The position numbers and the translations under genes are program-made. A DNA stretch of 64,000 nt from Ciona intestinalis (taxonomy: Eukaryota > Chordata > Ascidiacea > Phlebobranchia > Cionidae): assembly GCF_000224145.3 (NCBI RefSeq), contig NC_020171.2, positions 755,391-819,390 of the forward strand. Reading direction: 5' to 3'. The notes beneath the pieces were generated by a model, which had not been told where the DNA came from, did not search any database, and was given only the letters and a program-made list of their open reading frames with translations. Shown here one piece after another: positions 44,243 through 56,900 of this stretch (positions within the stretch are counted from its first letter, which is position 1; every line of letters starts with the position of its first letter).

Positions 44243-47200
44243 TTACGAAGGTTGCCACTTTGTTGGTGCTTTGTTTGCAATAAAACGAGGTTTTGCAACT
44301 GTCACCCCTGGGGTAACTTTATTTATTGTTACACCTCCGTTCGACATTGGCCGGTGCATATTTTTTGCGTCAAATCTTGGCCTGGATACCGCGGCTGCTG
44401 AAACGGGACTTACTTCGTGATAACTGGGCGGAGGGGGCAGGTCTGGGAACTGTGGCTCTGTTGTACCGTTTGCTGGGGACCAAACAGAAAAAGCGGGCTT
44501 AGGTGCGGAGCTATTTATAGTTGTAGAAGATGGACCTCCATTAATGGTCTCAGTATTTCCCGAAACGCCATTCGTGATCACATTTGGGCTCAGCTCTTTT
44601 GCTTGGCCGATGCCATTTGGTACAGCCGAAAAAGCGTTCATTTCACCTAAAGAGTTAAATAATATATTAGTGTGTATTAGTATTTTTCCCAGGGATGAGT
44701 ATGGGTACGGCGACAATGGTAGCAGTCGAGCCTCGAACCCGTACCTCCAGGCCGAACCCCCGCAACGGGTATATATATAGTAAAATACCGCATCGTGCGA
44801 TTTGTTTGAATAAATAATGACCTATACTTGAATTGTCAATCTAAATTACCTGCTACTGGTGTTACTATAACACTCGGGTTTGAATCCGAGCTCAAAAACC
44901 TCTCAATTTTTGGTTTTGGAGCCACGCGTGGTGGAGGGCCTTTGACCATGTTCCTAGCTGGTACTTCCCCTCTTACGTCATCGTTCTGGCGTTGCGTGAC
45001 GTCATTATATCTGGAAGAGCATGTCGACCCCATATCGTACGATGACGTCAATGATGACGTAGCTGAGTTGGTATCTGACATTGCGTCATCGGTGCAAACA
45101 AAGTCAGCCGCTGATGGGGGGCGACGTGCAACGTAATAACTCTGGTAATGAAACGGGTCCTTGCTTCGCCCTTTTCGATGTGCACTCGGTCGTTTCTTAA
45201 CGAAATAATTGAAAATCAGTATCTTTGAAAATGATAGCCTAGGCACTAGATTATGGTGTTTAAAGAAAAAGAGAATGGAATCAACATCAAAACAACAGTT
45301 GTTAAAACACGCCATAGATGAAAAGATGTGGTCACATTCAAAACTTAAACAACTACAAATATAGCTTTTCCTACTCACTGGTGAATCGGAATCCGAAACC
45401 TTCCGAAATTCTCCGAGCACTTGGCCCATGTTTTCCCTTGTTTTAGTACCAGGCGAAGGCTTGGGCAGCGTAGAGCTACTCAAAGGTTTTCGATAATTCG
45501 AAGGCTGTAACTCCGGCGGGGGCAGTGGCTTTTTATTCCCATTACATTCCTTTGTGTACTGCTCCATTCTTTGCTGTTGTTTTTCAAATATTCGAGCCCC
45601 TTTGCCCTTTAGCCCTGCTGTATTAGAAGCACAAAGGCATAACTATTTACAGACATTTGTTTGAATGTATTTTTATCATTCTCTTCACCACTTACGAGAT
45701 ATGTTTTTGGGCACGAGATATGAAACAGTACCAATGTTATTATGAATAAATGTAACTTACTTTATCCTCTCGCAGCCAAAAAAACGTCAGTCGTTTGTTA
45801 TAACACGGTTGCCCAGTTTTATACACCTTATGCCAACTTATGAGTTACCACGTATATGTAACTTTGTGTGTAATTTTTTGAGGTGTTTAATATTCATTTA
45901 ATTTCCTACCTCCGGCTATTGCACCCAAAGGCCTTGATGACGTTATTTGAGAGTCACGTGGTTTGCTTGGCCGTGAGTAACTGCTAGGGGGAATTCCCTG
46001 GTTCGCGGAGGTCGGTTTGTTGAATTGTTGCGTGACGTAACTGTGACGTAATAACGTTGATGTAATTGATCAATAATTGTTCACTTAAAAAAGAATATTA
46101 CTTTTAGCACATAATATCTCATATTTTCCAATCGTGTTTTAAACAATTAACAACGCTTTTTAGAGTCGTAAGGATATGGTTATATAATTCTGTGATATTC
46201 TTTGTTTGTGCTATACAAGTTGGCATACCTATTTCGTGAGGGCGGTCGCTCGGTCGATTTAGGCGCAGCTCCGTCCAGAACTGCACCAAGTGTAGGAGTT
46301 TGTTTATAAACCAATTCCATCTTCGGCTCGTATCTTCCTTTTGAGGGGTCTAACAGTTTTAAACAAGCTGCAATCTTCGGTTTTTCGGTAACTTGGTCAG
46401 GGTTTGGACTTGGTGTTCTTATACCTCTAACTGGAGACGGCTGGTACCGTATTGGAGTCGAAACCGGACGTAACTTTGGCGCCATACTAGGGGACTTTGC
46501 TGGGGCAGTAGTATTTTGTGTTGTTAAGCTTTTTTCATCTCTTTCTGCAGCTTTTCGAGTGATATCTTCGATTTCTTGTTCAGTTTCATTACCGTTATCT
46601 ATTATGTGTTGATGTGTATTGGCTACGTTTACAATTGGCAAAATGACTTCACTATTTGTTTGAGATTTCTCTTCGTTTTTATGTGCTGGATCAGTACCAT
46701 TTTGTAGAACGGTAATTGTACCAATGTCATCGGTTTGATTTTCTAAATTCTCAGGTCGCCAGGCAGGTGTCGGTGTTTTTGAGCTGATGTTTTCGAATGT
46801 TTTAAACGGAGATGGCGACCTTACTTTTAGCGGCTCTTTCAGTAAAGCTACAGAAGGAGATTTTGGAGGAATGTAACCTGACTGTACTGGCTGTGGTTTT
46901 GTTGCTGGCGTTTTGGTTGCTGGTGCTCTTGACCAGACACGAACTGGTGCAGGCTTTTGGTAAGATGGCTTTGGCTTGGAAGTAAAGTTTTCCGTGTTGT
47001 TTCTTAATGGGTAGGCGACTTGAGGCGATTGAGCTATAAAAATGTCACAGTTTTAATATAACAGGTTAAGATAATGCATTAGCATTGCTTAAACTAAGTA
47101 GTCACCATAAGGTTGCCCAAATTAACAGGCATATATAAAAAATATCCTATGACTATAAAAAATGAATGGCACTGTTTTACTTTACGCAACGGGCATTAGC

Positions 47201-50200
47201 AGTTGTTATAACACGGGTGTTCTGTTTCATACACCTCATGCCCGCTTATGTAATTATGCAAGTGTCCTTCATTCATAGGTGTACTTTACTACGAATAAAA
47301 ATATACATAAAAAACTGCAGTAAAGAAAATTAAAAAAATGCATGCTTCAATTATTTTTACCTGCTGGTGTTTTTGGCCTTGCTTTATTTGGCTGAAACTT
47401 CACGGATCTCCAGGTTTTCTGTGGCGTGGTTGTTGCAAACATTGAACCGGCACTATTGGGTTCAGTTTGATCCCTTAATTTTGTTGCTCGTTGCATATCT
47501 AGATTTAGTAGGGGTGCAATTGGGGGCTTTGGGGCGCTTGGTGTGGGGGGTTGTACTTTTCTGTAAGAGAACCCACTCTGTCTATCAGTCGACTGCTGCA
47601 TTCTCATAGGTCGACCTCGGTCAGCTGATTCGTCATCTGTTGACCAATCAGCGCTCGCAAAACGACCTTTGCTATCTGAATGAGTGAATATGAATAAGAT
47701 ATATAGAAGGTTAGGGGGATCAAGCCAAAAATAATTACGGAAATGTAAACCCATATCCTCGCGACTCTAAAAGAGTGTTGTTAATTATTAAAACGCGATT
47801 AGGAAATACGAGATTCTGCTGACGGTAAACACATTATTCCGATACCCTATCTTATAACAGATCAGTTAGGTGCAATAAAACTTCTAAAGGTGGCTGTACA
47901 CAGTATCCGGAATTCGTCCGTTTTGTCTGTTTTGTCCGGATTTCGCTGCCGCATGCGGAATTGCCCACGGGTTTGCATACGACTTCGCAAGCGAATTCGC
48001 GCGCTGGATACTGTGTACAACCACCTTAACAGTATCAAATATTTTAGCATACACATACCATCTTCCCATGCCTTTCCATGAGTAGGTCTTGTCCTACTTC
48101 CTGATCTTCTTCTTCTTGAAGAGTAATCTACAGATCCATCCTCACTTGTCTCCAGCTCTCGCTCCTTTGGCACCCGGACGACTCCAAACGGATGTTGCAG
48201 AGCTGCTCCTGGATTTTGCTTCGGAGCACAGGAATGGATGTTGTTAAACGAAACCGGAGTAAAGCCCCTCTCTTCTCCGTTGCTCATCTCAAAAGATGCA
48301 GGATTCGCTCCTTGTGCTCCTAAATTCGAATGAGGTTGGCATCTTTCTGCATCCGATACAAGACCTTCTTCTTCTGGTTTATTTTCAATTACATACTTCT
48401 CCATTCGTCTTTGCCTCCGTGCAAATAACTTCGCTCCTTTACCTTTCATTTGAACGGCGTCCATGGCGAGGTGTTTGTGCTGGTTGTGAATTATCTAAAC
48501 CAAAAGTTCATAAATTAAAAACAATAAACATTTTTAAAGTGGGTTCCATGTATAGCAGTAGGCTAGGTGAAGTCTTGTGGCGAGGCAGACCAAGAGGACA
48601 TGGGATTTAGGCTAAAGTTTGCCAATTACTCCCAAATGACCCTAAACTAACAAAAGGTAAACAATAACCTAATTGTAACATAACTTTACTCTGCAAATCA
48701 TACACAATATAAACTCTTATGTCTTATGCGTACCGAGCATAGTATTTACAAAGTCATATACTATATAACATCTTGTACATACATGTAACACACACCTGTT
48801 GTGCGGCCGAGAGCCTGCTTTCTCTTTCAAGTACGTTATCCGGCCCTGGTCGATCGTAAGCTAATATCTCGTCGTCAGTTGAACCAAAAGATATAACTGA
48901 GTCAGTATTTTCTCTCCCAACACTGCAATCCTGTACAAAAGGTTTAAATTGTAAAACGTAAACAGTCGCTTGGTAGCGGACAGGTCTATTATAAATCAAC
49001 CATTCAGCCCACTGCGAAAGGATGGCACGCAAAATCGTTAAAGCGTTCCATATGCAACTACCAGAACACCATTTCGGTCGGTTCCAACTGAACTCCAGTG
49101 CTAAATCTAATATCGTATAAGATAAACGAAAACGTTTACATTTCCAAATGCAAAAAAATGACTTGGCAGCGAGCATAAGGTGTACTATAGATAAAAAAGA
49201 AAAAGGTTCTTACAGTGTCTTCTTCTTCGACTGGTTGTGTCCCGTATCCTATGATCGCGAATCTTTCTGATCTTTTCCGTCTCTTTCTAAACATGCGAGA
49301 TCCTCTTGTGGAGGACTTCTTATCCCGGAGGAGTTTTGAGATGTTGCGACAAACTTTTTTAGCCTCCTGGCGAGGAGGTATACCAGCCACACAAACACCT
49401 GTGTTTTAAACATACCAAAAAGTTATAGAACGCAATTATTTGTTGTAGTTATAATATATACTAAAGATTTTTCTAACTACGCTTTGATTCTTATGTATAT
49501 AATAGTTTGGGGCAAGATAGTACATGTTAGCTTTTAACGTTCCATTTGGTAGCAAACGAAAAACGTTTACAGAATTCTATAACTGTATCCTCACGACCCT
49601 AAAAGAGTTATGTTAAATGTGCTAACGGTATTCATCTTACCCCACAGTACTATACTATATTTATACTACGAGTGTAATACACTGGAATACCTCAAATTGT
49701 CTACATACTTTATCAATGCATTTTGCCTAATACAATACATATGCGAAGATAAAGATCTTGATCGCTTTAATATATTGACTCAACTACGTCTGAACCAAAA
49801 TGATCTGAGTAGTCCGCTTCATAAATTCCCTTATGACGTATCAGCTGCGCGTCATTGTCGCCTACGTCATCTTATGCAGACGATTTGTCCATTAAAACTG
49901 TGTCAATGCGTTTTGCGTGGTAGCAGGACAGTTAATGGCAAAACCGAGTATGTATATTGTAAAAATGCAATACATAAGCTATAAAGTTACCAACGACGTT
50001 TTTTATATTGAAATAAATTTAACCGTTTTCGGGCACAATGGAAACAGGACACTGATGTAATAATGAATGTCGTTGCTCTGGCACGCGAGGATAAATAAGC
50101 TACATTCATTCATTAACTTTACAACTAAACAGTTTAAGACATTGGTGTTGTAGTATAATAAGGCTACAAAAACCGACAACATTATAGAATTAATAGGGAC

Positions 50201-51925
50201 CCGCCACTCTCATACATACTAAGTCTTTGTCATCATGTATCAATTCAGAGTATATATAGTAGGGTGGGAGACACATTTATGTGCTATTTTCTTGGCCCAT
50301 TTGGTAAAAAACAAAGAACATTTAAAGAATTATAAAACCGTATTCTCACGACTTCCATATAGACCGTTGTTAATTGTTTAAAACACGATCAGGATATATG
50401 AATATCATGCGCTTATGATGTCCCATCTTCCTCTACAGTACTCTACTACATACCTGTTTTTCTAAATCGCTACTTTTTCTTCTAAAAATTTAACTAAAAT
50501 TATTTTACTTCTTATAAAATGCTACAGCTAATAAATCCCTAAACCCATACATGCACACTGTTTTTTTCACAAATATTTCTACAAAGACATCAGTCTTAAC
50601 CATTTTTCCATCGTCACTTTTTTCCCAGAAACTGTCACCAAAGTCTGTATCCTTATACAGTTAGCAGAACGTTTTACGCAATGTTCCAATTAAACTGTCT
50701 ACAAACTATATCTGACAGGTGCTATTGCTTACGCACAAGATTCTGTATATAACTGACTATCTGTTGACCACGAAACACCATATAGGTATATAACATAACT
50801 GTTTCAGTCAGTATACTCATTCTTTTCTACTATAACACATATGTTCCTGTTCGTGGTTATTTAATAGTTCCCCCTGACGTTCTATACCGATAGTTCCGTT
50901 TTAAACTTATGTACATACAATTCCCTCTTAAACTGATACCTCGTAAATAGGGTATATGGAACCAAAAACTAAACCAGATTTGGCAACCATTCAATGGCTT
51001 TTTCGAGGCAGTTTATCGTAATGTAGTACCTATATATATACTAGCGTTAATATATGACCACAAGTTATAGGTAGCCCTGTGTTCCTTACGTCATTCTGTA
51101 TACTGTAACCTTATACACTTTATGACAAAGAATTCTTTCAATTTGAGATTAATCTTGTAGATTATTGTTATATAAAGATAGTGGACGCCAGTCTCTTCCG
51201 GTATGCTCACTATCGAGTAATAATATATGAGCACATTCTTACATACAAGATAAATACGGCGTAATCATACACCTCATGCTCACTGTCGAGTTATAACTTA
51301 GGTGTCTTCATATACACCAGACTAGTGTTTATACACCTCATGCTCACTGTCGAGTTATAACTTAGGTGTCTTCATATACACCAGACTAGTGTTTATACAC
51401 CTCATGCTCACTGTCGAGTTATAACTTAGGTGTCTTCATATACACCAGACTAGTATTTATATACCTCATGCTCACTGACGACTTATAGTCTTATAACATA
51501 GGGGTCTCGATATAAAAGCCTTGTCAGTGCTTAGATGTTATATGTGTTAAACTGTGTACATTCCATGCATATTGTAAAATGCTGGATAAGCGTATCACCT
51601 GTTTCGTTTTCGTTTTCGTTTGCTTGTTCGGGAGAGTTCGGAACGCTTCGGAATTCTTCGGATCCGCTGCTAATATGTAAGTTGTGTATTTAAAACAGTT
51701 GCAAAACAAAATCATAGGTTTTCTAACAAAAGTTTAAATATTAGCAGTATAATTAAATGCCCAGGGCATTACACTTCATGAAGGGAAATAACACAAAGCC
51801 AAATGTTTGCCCAGACACTCGTATTCTCACCTTGATTGATGCGATATCTGTTCCTCTTGTAATTCAGCGTCAGACGATTGACCCCCTTCGTCAGGGTTCG
51901 AACCCGAAGCGCTCGAGATCGACAT
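44243..51925 (-). CDS. SYNPO2-like: Synaptopodin-2-like protein, 1,053 aa, eleven exons
   Basis: Exons in reading order: 51831-51925, 51599-51669, 49214-49398, 48796-48930, 48059-48494, 47361-47675, 46229-47033, 45910-46040, 45379-45617, 44850-45195, 44243-44646. All junctions are in phase (3,162 nt with stop). Three copies of the family motif are present: RGSRMFRKRRKRSERF (exon 3), KGKGAKLFARRQRRMEKY (exon 5) and KGKGARIFEKQQQRMEQY (exon 9). The rest is Pro/Ser-rich and probably disordered, with GPPPRVAPKPKIERF, PPPPSYHEV (a PPxY-type site) and a C-terminus KAPTKWQPS. The predicted role is actin bundling and alpha-actinin or filamin binding. No PDZ domain was found, unlike long SYNPO2, so more 5' exons or another isoform may exist; the ATG at 51925 is the first in-frame one. 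In exons 2 and 9, NAGNAG acceptors allow one extra or missing residue. Confidence 0.8.
45720..45890 (-). repeat. SINE-like fragment
   Basis: It contains ATGAATAAATGTAACTTACT, GTTATAACACGGTTGCCCAG, TTTATACACCTTATGCC and GAGTTACCACGTATATGTAA. Confidence 0.6.
46080..46210 (-). mobile_element. GGGTGGGG-type MITE, internal part
   Basis: TTTAGCACATAATATCTCAT, AATCGTGTTTTAAACAATTA and ATTCTGTGATATTCTTTGTT. Its end almost touches the 3' end of an exon (46229). Confidence 0.6.
47085..47280 (-). repeat. SINE-like fragment
   Basis: It contains AGTAGTCACCATAAGGTTGC, GTTATAACACGGGTGTTCTG and TTTCATACACCTCATGCC. Confidence 0.6.
47735..47865 (+). mobile_element. GGGTGGGG-type MITE, right half
   Basis: CCATATCCTCGCGACTCTAA, GTTGTTAATTATTAAAACGC and ATTCCGATACCCTATCTTAT. 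Confidence 0.5.
47887..48027. mobile_element. Small foldback MITE with 22-bp terminal inverted repeats
   Basis: The left end is AAGGTGGCTGTACACAGTAT plus CC (47887-47908) and the right end its complement (48006-48027), 21 of 22 matching. The ~97-bp middle holds GTCCGTTTTGTCTGTTTTGT and GCGAATTCGC, itself rich in short inverted repeats. It is unrelated to the GGGTGGGG family and lies in the intron after the KGKGAKLF exon. Confidence 0.8.
49500..49655 (+). mobile_element. GGGTGGGG-type MITE, diverged
   Basis: AATAGTTTGGGGCAAGATAG at the left, TCCATTTGGTAGCAAACGAA inside and TTCATCTTACCCCACAGTAC at the right. Confidence 0.65.
50255..50450 (+). mobile_element. GGGTGGGG-type MITE, near full length
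   Basis: TATAGTAGGGTGGGAGACAC at the left and TCCCATCTTCCTCTACAGTA at the right, with ATATAGACCGTTGTTAATTG inside. Confidence 0.75.
51260..51500. repeat. 64-bp tandem repeat, about four copies
   Basis: ACCTCATGCTCACTGTCGAG recurs at 51271, 51335, 51399 and, diverged, 51463 (64-bp step). The unit contains the reverse complement of the CTCGACAGTGAGCATGAGGT core of the 70-71-bp repeats at 20.8 and 39.9 kb. Confidence 0.85.
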
Positions 51926-52067
51926 TTTAACTATTATACAAACTTCAAAGCTTTTTAATGTATTCAGTTTTAGAATAACGTAAACACCTTAAACCTTACA
52001 GTAACAGTTATAAATAAAGTTTTTAATCCTGAAACTTTCTGGCCAAATACTGGTTTTCTCACAGTAT

Positions 52068-52215
52068 ATATTAAGGTGGGAGAAGTTGGGACACTTTTTC
52101 ATTCTATTTTCTCGTCTCACTTGGTAGTAAACAAAGAAAATTCAAAGAATTATAAAACCATATCCTCACGACTTCCACATACCGTTGTTAATTGTTTAAA
52201 ACACGATTAACCATA
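52068..52215 (+). mobile_element. GGGTGGGG-type MITE, right end missing
   Basis: TTAAGGTGGGAGAAGTTGGG at the left, CTCGTCTCACTTGGTAGTAA and CATATCCTCACGACTTCCAC inside. Confidence 0.65.
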
Positions 52216-52373
52216 TAAGCAAAACTGATCTTGTTTTATTACAAAAGCAAAATACGAGTCTACTCCACTTATAAGCTACACAAGCTTAACAGGCCAAGTT
52301 TACACAATGAAATATTCATCACGATTTTGCGGAAAACACCCTATACTTATTAAAATCGTAGGCAAGTATTCTT

Positions 52374-52409
<36 letters not shown>

Positions 52410-52863
52410 GGTTACTATACGTTTAAACTTTAAAACCACATCGATATGCGAAGTTTTACGCTGACTTCATACCTTCTCTATGGGCTCCTGTTCAAATATC
52501 TATTCTTAGACTGTTTATGCATGAGCCTTACACAAGGGATATAAGTTTGCAGTCGCCTTTTGCATTCTAACTACAGATAGCGCCTCTAATTCAGACTCAG
52601 TACTTATACTTCCAATATTTCCACAACGGTTCGTACTCCTGGTTATACAAGTTTACATAGTAAAACATAGGTACGTGTGAAAGACAGTCTGCCGCGCGCA
52701 AGTTTGAGATAACTGATTAGTAGAATAGCAGGCGTAAGTTGTGCAATGCATCAATTGTATCTTATGTCACGTCACAACACGTCAGTGTCATAAAACCCCG
52801 AAAAATGAATACATATTCCAAAATTCAAGTCGTATCATAGTTATAAATAAAAACCGTTACATA

Positions 52864-53048
52864 ATATAGCAGGGTGAGGAGAAGATGAGACATCTATTTC
52901 ATTTTTGTCCCATTTGGTAGTAAACAAAGAACAATCAGAGAATTAAAAAACACGACCCCCATAGACGGTTGTTATTTGTTTAAAACACGATCAGAGTATT
53001 TAGATATTATGTGCCAAAGGTGTCTCATTTTCCCCATACTATTATATA
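52864..53048 (+). mobile_element. GGGTGGGG-type MITE, near full length
   Basis: TATAGCAGGGTGAGGAGAAG at the left and GTCTCATTTTCCCCATACTA at the right. Confidence 0.7.
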
Positions 53049-53481
53049 AAATAAAACACGTTACATAAAGAACATAACAAACTAAAAAATATTACAGAAC
53101 AGGGCACATACTTAATTAAAAATTCGTCACGTAATATGGCAACTTTTCAGTGTGATTTTAATTATACTTCAATGATTGAATTCATTAGAATAGAAAATAG
53201 TAACTGACATGCCAAAAGCGAACAAACCACAATTATGTCTTCGTCGCTAAGCGTTGCAGCTGCTCTTTATGACGTAATAGACAGTTCTATGATTTAATAT
53301 AGCGAGTTCATTTATTGTTAAAAAACGGCCCTTTTTACTTTTCTTTACCTGGTTATCCGTTTATCCAAAAATAAAAAAACAAAACGTTGTCTCAAATTGT
53401 ATGCTGTATCTTATTTAAAAGATAACAATAATTTTGAATTCATATATATATAGAACTTAACCGTCGAACTAAACATGATGT

Positions 53482-53650
53482 ACTACAGTGGGGTGGGGTA
53501 AGTTGGGACATCTGAATATTTATACAAAGAAATACCTGCTTGCCAACGACTTAAAATGCGTTGTTAAATATTCAAAACACGATTAGAAAATATGAGATTT
53601 ATATGCTAACGGTGTCTCATCTTACCCCATATTACGATATCTTACAATAG
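53482..53650 (+). mobile_element. GGGTGGGG-type MITE, internally shortened
   Basis: CTACAGTGGGGTGGGGTAAG at the left and TCTCATCTTACCCCATATTA at the right. Confidence 0.7.
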
Positions 53651-53769
53651 CTGGTCCTAAGTTACTAGCGACCCCTAGAGCTTAAAAGCAAACACTAGTA
53701 CAGGGTTCATAAACGTTTATTACTAAACTAAGAAAGGTAGAATGAGCTGATGACACATATTAGAATCAT

Positions 53770-53870
53770 CATAGGCTACGGTTAATTATTTTTTTGCATG
53801 TTCATTGTTTACTACCAAATGAAACAACATAATAGAATGAAAAAATCTCATTTCACCCCAACCTATACAA
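53770..53870 (-). mobile_element. GGGTGGGG-type MITE, right part
   Basis: TTGTTTACTACCAAATGAAA inside and TCTCATTTCACCCCAACCTA at the end. Confidence 0.55.
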
Positions 53871-53951
53871 TGTTACACGACGTATGAAAAACACAAAATA
53901 AATGCTGATAATTCAGTAAAACTACGTTGTAAACACAAAACTTAAAAAATA

Positions 53952-56900
53952 CTATCTTTTCGTAACAATTGGTGATCCGCTAATAGTAGTTAACGTCGTA
54001 ACAGCAAATTCTGCACTTGGCCGATCTTCAGAATTTATTTCATAATCGTTACTTCTAGAATTTTTTAACTGAAACCTTTCTAAAAAGCCCTTCTTGTTTT
54101 TGCCTTCACCAGATTGGCTTGTGTTGTCTTTCTTACAACACTGTTTCCATTTTTTCCAGGCCTTATCCAGTAATCCAGCATACAAAAGCGGGTTTAAAGC
54201 ACTGTTAATAGGTAGTAGTACGATTCCACATATTGCGTAAGCATTACCGCTAATGTCAATCCCGCTTAAATGTATATAAGACATAATACAAATTGGAATC
54301 CAGCATGTAAAATCTGTAAATAGCAGCCTGGTAACTCGGGCCTGTAGTTTGCACTTCTTATAATTCAGTTTTCCGCCAGTAGGAACATTTGCGGCAAGTA
54401 ACTTGTCCCTTTCTTCGCTTGACAGCTTCCAAATTAGCCCATAGAATAACACCATCATTATAAAAGCCGCAAAATTGAATGTTATAACCGTAACAGTAAA
54501 CTGCCATCCAGGATCAGGGGGCCTTGTAAATAAACTTGGTAAACAAATACTATTCTGCGAGTAGAAACCAAATGTTCCCCGCATCATTACATCAGGTAGA
54601 ATTTTACTTTTATATAAAGTAGTTCCATTGGCGGTAGTTATATTCTTTACAACTTCTGTAAAGTTAGCCAATTTCTGTAGCTCGTTGACTTTTCTATTAT
54701 ACTCGGCAAAAACGGTCTTAGACACTGTATCGTCCACGAAAAAGACTCCTGAGACCCAAAGCAGGTTGTCAAAATCGCTTAAAATTAAAGGTACAATAGC
54801 TAGCACTGCTGAAAGCAGCCACGCTAAAAGGATCAACAGCTTGTTGTATATTCCCATCTTTTCAGAAAACTGTGACCCATACGGTCTGAAAATTGTATAG
54901 AATCTGAATCCGCCCATTACTAGTAATATCATCACTGATGCTTCAGTAGAAACAACAAGCAATGCTCCAATCCAGCGGCAAAGTTGTCCGCTTCTCCAAA
55001 TTTTATCCATGTAGCAGTACTTTCCAGAAAACTGCACGCTCATAATCGCTATTATGATCAAATAAACGCCCATTAGGCCGTCAGCAATAGCCAAATTCAA
55101 AACCATGAAGTAATGTATCTCCGAAATCTGGTTCTTTGCTTTTTTCAAGATCTTTTTGGTTGTCGTCCAGATTACGACCAAATTCCCAATCAAAGCCAAA
55201 GGCGCAATAACCCATAATATACCTTTTAATGCAGCACTGCCTATCATTTCGTCTCTAGAACTAAAGGCGTTAGTATCCAAAGTACTCGGGCACTCGTCGC
55301 TCCCATCAGAGCAGTCAAATCGACCATTAAACATAAGATTCTTGTGCACAAAAAAGGCATCTTTAACAAGTCTATCAGTGTTGTTTCTTCGAACTTCGCA
55401 GTAAAATCTCCCGTCTTCACAGTTTCGTTCTACTGCCTCATCAGATTCGTCGTCGCAGTTAATAACTCCGTCACAGACCTTTGAAATTAAATGAAAATAA
55501 AATTTTAAAAATTAGAGAAAAGTTTCCTAAAATGACCTTTTATTCTAGATCTTAAAATGCGGATACAATATTTTTTCTAATTTTTCGAAATATTGTACTG
55601 TCGGGACATCTTTAGCACATAATATATTAAAATACCCTGATCGTGTTTTAAACAATTAACAGCGGTCTATGGGAGTCGTGAGGACACGGTTTTATAACTC
55701 ATTAAACGTTTATTGTTTAATAACAAATAGGACGAGAAAATAGAATAAAAAAGTGTCCCATCTTCCCCCACTCTACTACACATTTTTGTATAACTTTTAG
55801 GTTGTCCCGCCACACTAGGATAAATAAGTGATAAAAATGTACTTGGATTTTAAAAGCATATAACTAAAACGCTAAACACCAGCCGTAAGTTAACAGTCCT
55901 ATATTACATACAGATCCGTTGCTTACCTGAGTTATGCTTATGCTGATAGAGACGCCATTTTTGCAGTAAAACCGTCCCGGGCAATTCAATTCTTCTTCAT
56001 TAATTCGTTCCCCACAGTCTACATCGCTTTGCCAAATCCCATCACAGATTTGTGGCGCCCATAGGCAAGTTATGTTCACGTCGCAAAAAGGGGGACGTTC
56101 TTCGCATTCTAGCAAGCATTCGTCTATTCCAAGCTCGTCGCAGTTTGGGTTACCATCGCATTTATTAGCGTAGATTGAGCCCCTAGCAAAATGACTGCAA
56201 AAAACTGTACCGTTTTTACGGGTTACGGTATCGGTACGATTCGATAAAGCAGCAACTGAAGTGTTCTCTTTTCTCAAGTTGCTGTTTAGAAAATCAATCA
56301 GTTCAAGGGACGACGACGAAAAACAATATTTTTCGTCTGCTTCACTGTCGCAATCATAATACCCATCGCACACGCCGCTAGACGGTGTACAAGTGCCGTC
56401 TCCGCAGGGAATCGTAGCTTCTATCCACATGTTCGAATCTAATGATTAAAACTTTTATATGTATATAAAATTTTCTGGTCAGTGTAAATGTAAACATGAC
56501 AGCGTATATGTATGATTACATTTTCATCTCAAACGATTTAGTCATAAATTGGTTTAAATACATTTGCTACACAAATGTATAGTTAGGCTGGGGGATAACG
56601 GGACACTTTTGGCATATATTATCCAAATATCTTGGTCGTGTTTTAATTAACACATTATTGAATTATTTATACAAATACCAAGTTATAACTAATGCTGGTG
56701 TACTTGGATTCACAAAAAAAATCATGACGTCACGACCTAGTCGATTTTATGACGTCACTACCCACCTATGTTGGTGACGTCAAGTTATAACTGTTGCTGG
56801 TGTACTTGGATTCACAAAAAATCATGATGTCACAACCTATTCAATTATACATGACGTCACTACCCACCTGTGTCGGTGACGTCATCATTTGCCGACCAAC

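Larger units (their letters stand above)
49399..51598. other. 2.2-kb intron of the synaptopodin-2-like gene
   Basis: It holds two MITEs (49500-49655 and 50255-50450), a SINE fragment (50040-50130) and a 64-bp tandem array (51260-51500). Near 49.8 kb both strands are open for a short distance. On the minus strand a short open segment after an AG reads GDNDAQLIRHKGIYEADYSD and then reaches a stop; it has a weak acceptor and is not called as an exon. Confidence 0.55.
51926..53951. other. Intergenic stretch with MITEs
   Basis: It holds MITE copies at 52068-52215, 52864-53048, 53482-53650 and 53770-53870, a (TA)n microsatellite at 52376-52405 and the receptor poly(A) signal (TTTATT, minus-strand AATAAA, 53716-53721). 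No gene is recognised. Confidence 0.6.

Noticed and set aside
49610..49984. 124-codon plus-strand frame
   Set aside because: It starts in a MITE end and lies in an intron of the minus-strand gene; composition and lack of motifs suggest chance.
54628..55404. Plus-strand frames of 90 and 82 codons
   Set aside because: Antisense to the seven-helix exon of the receptor.
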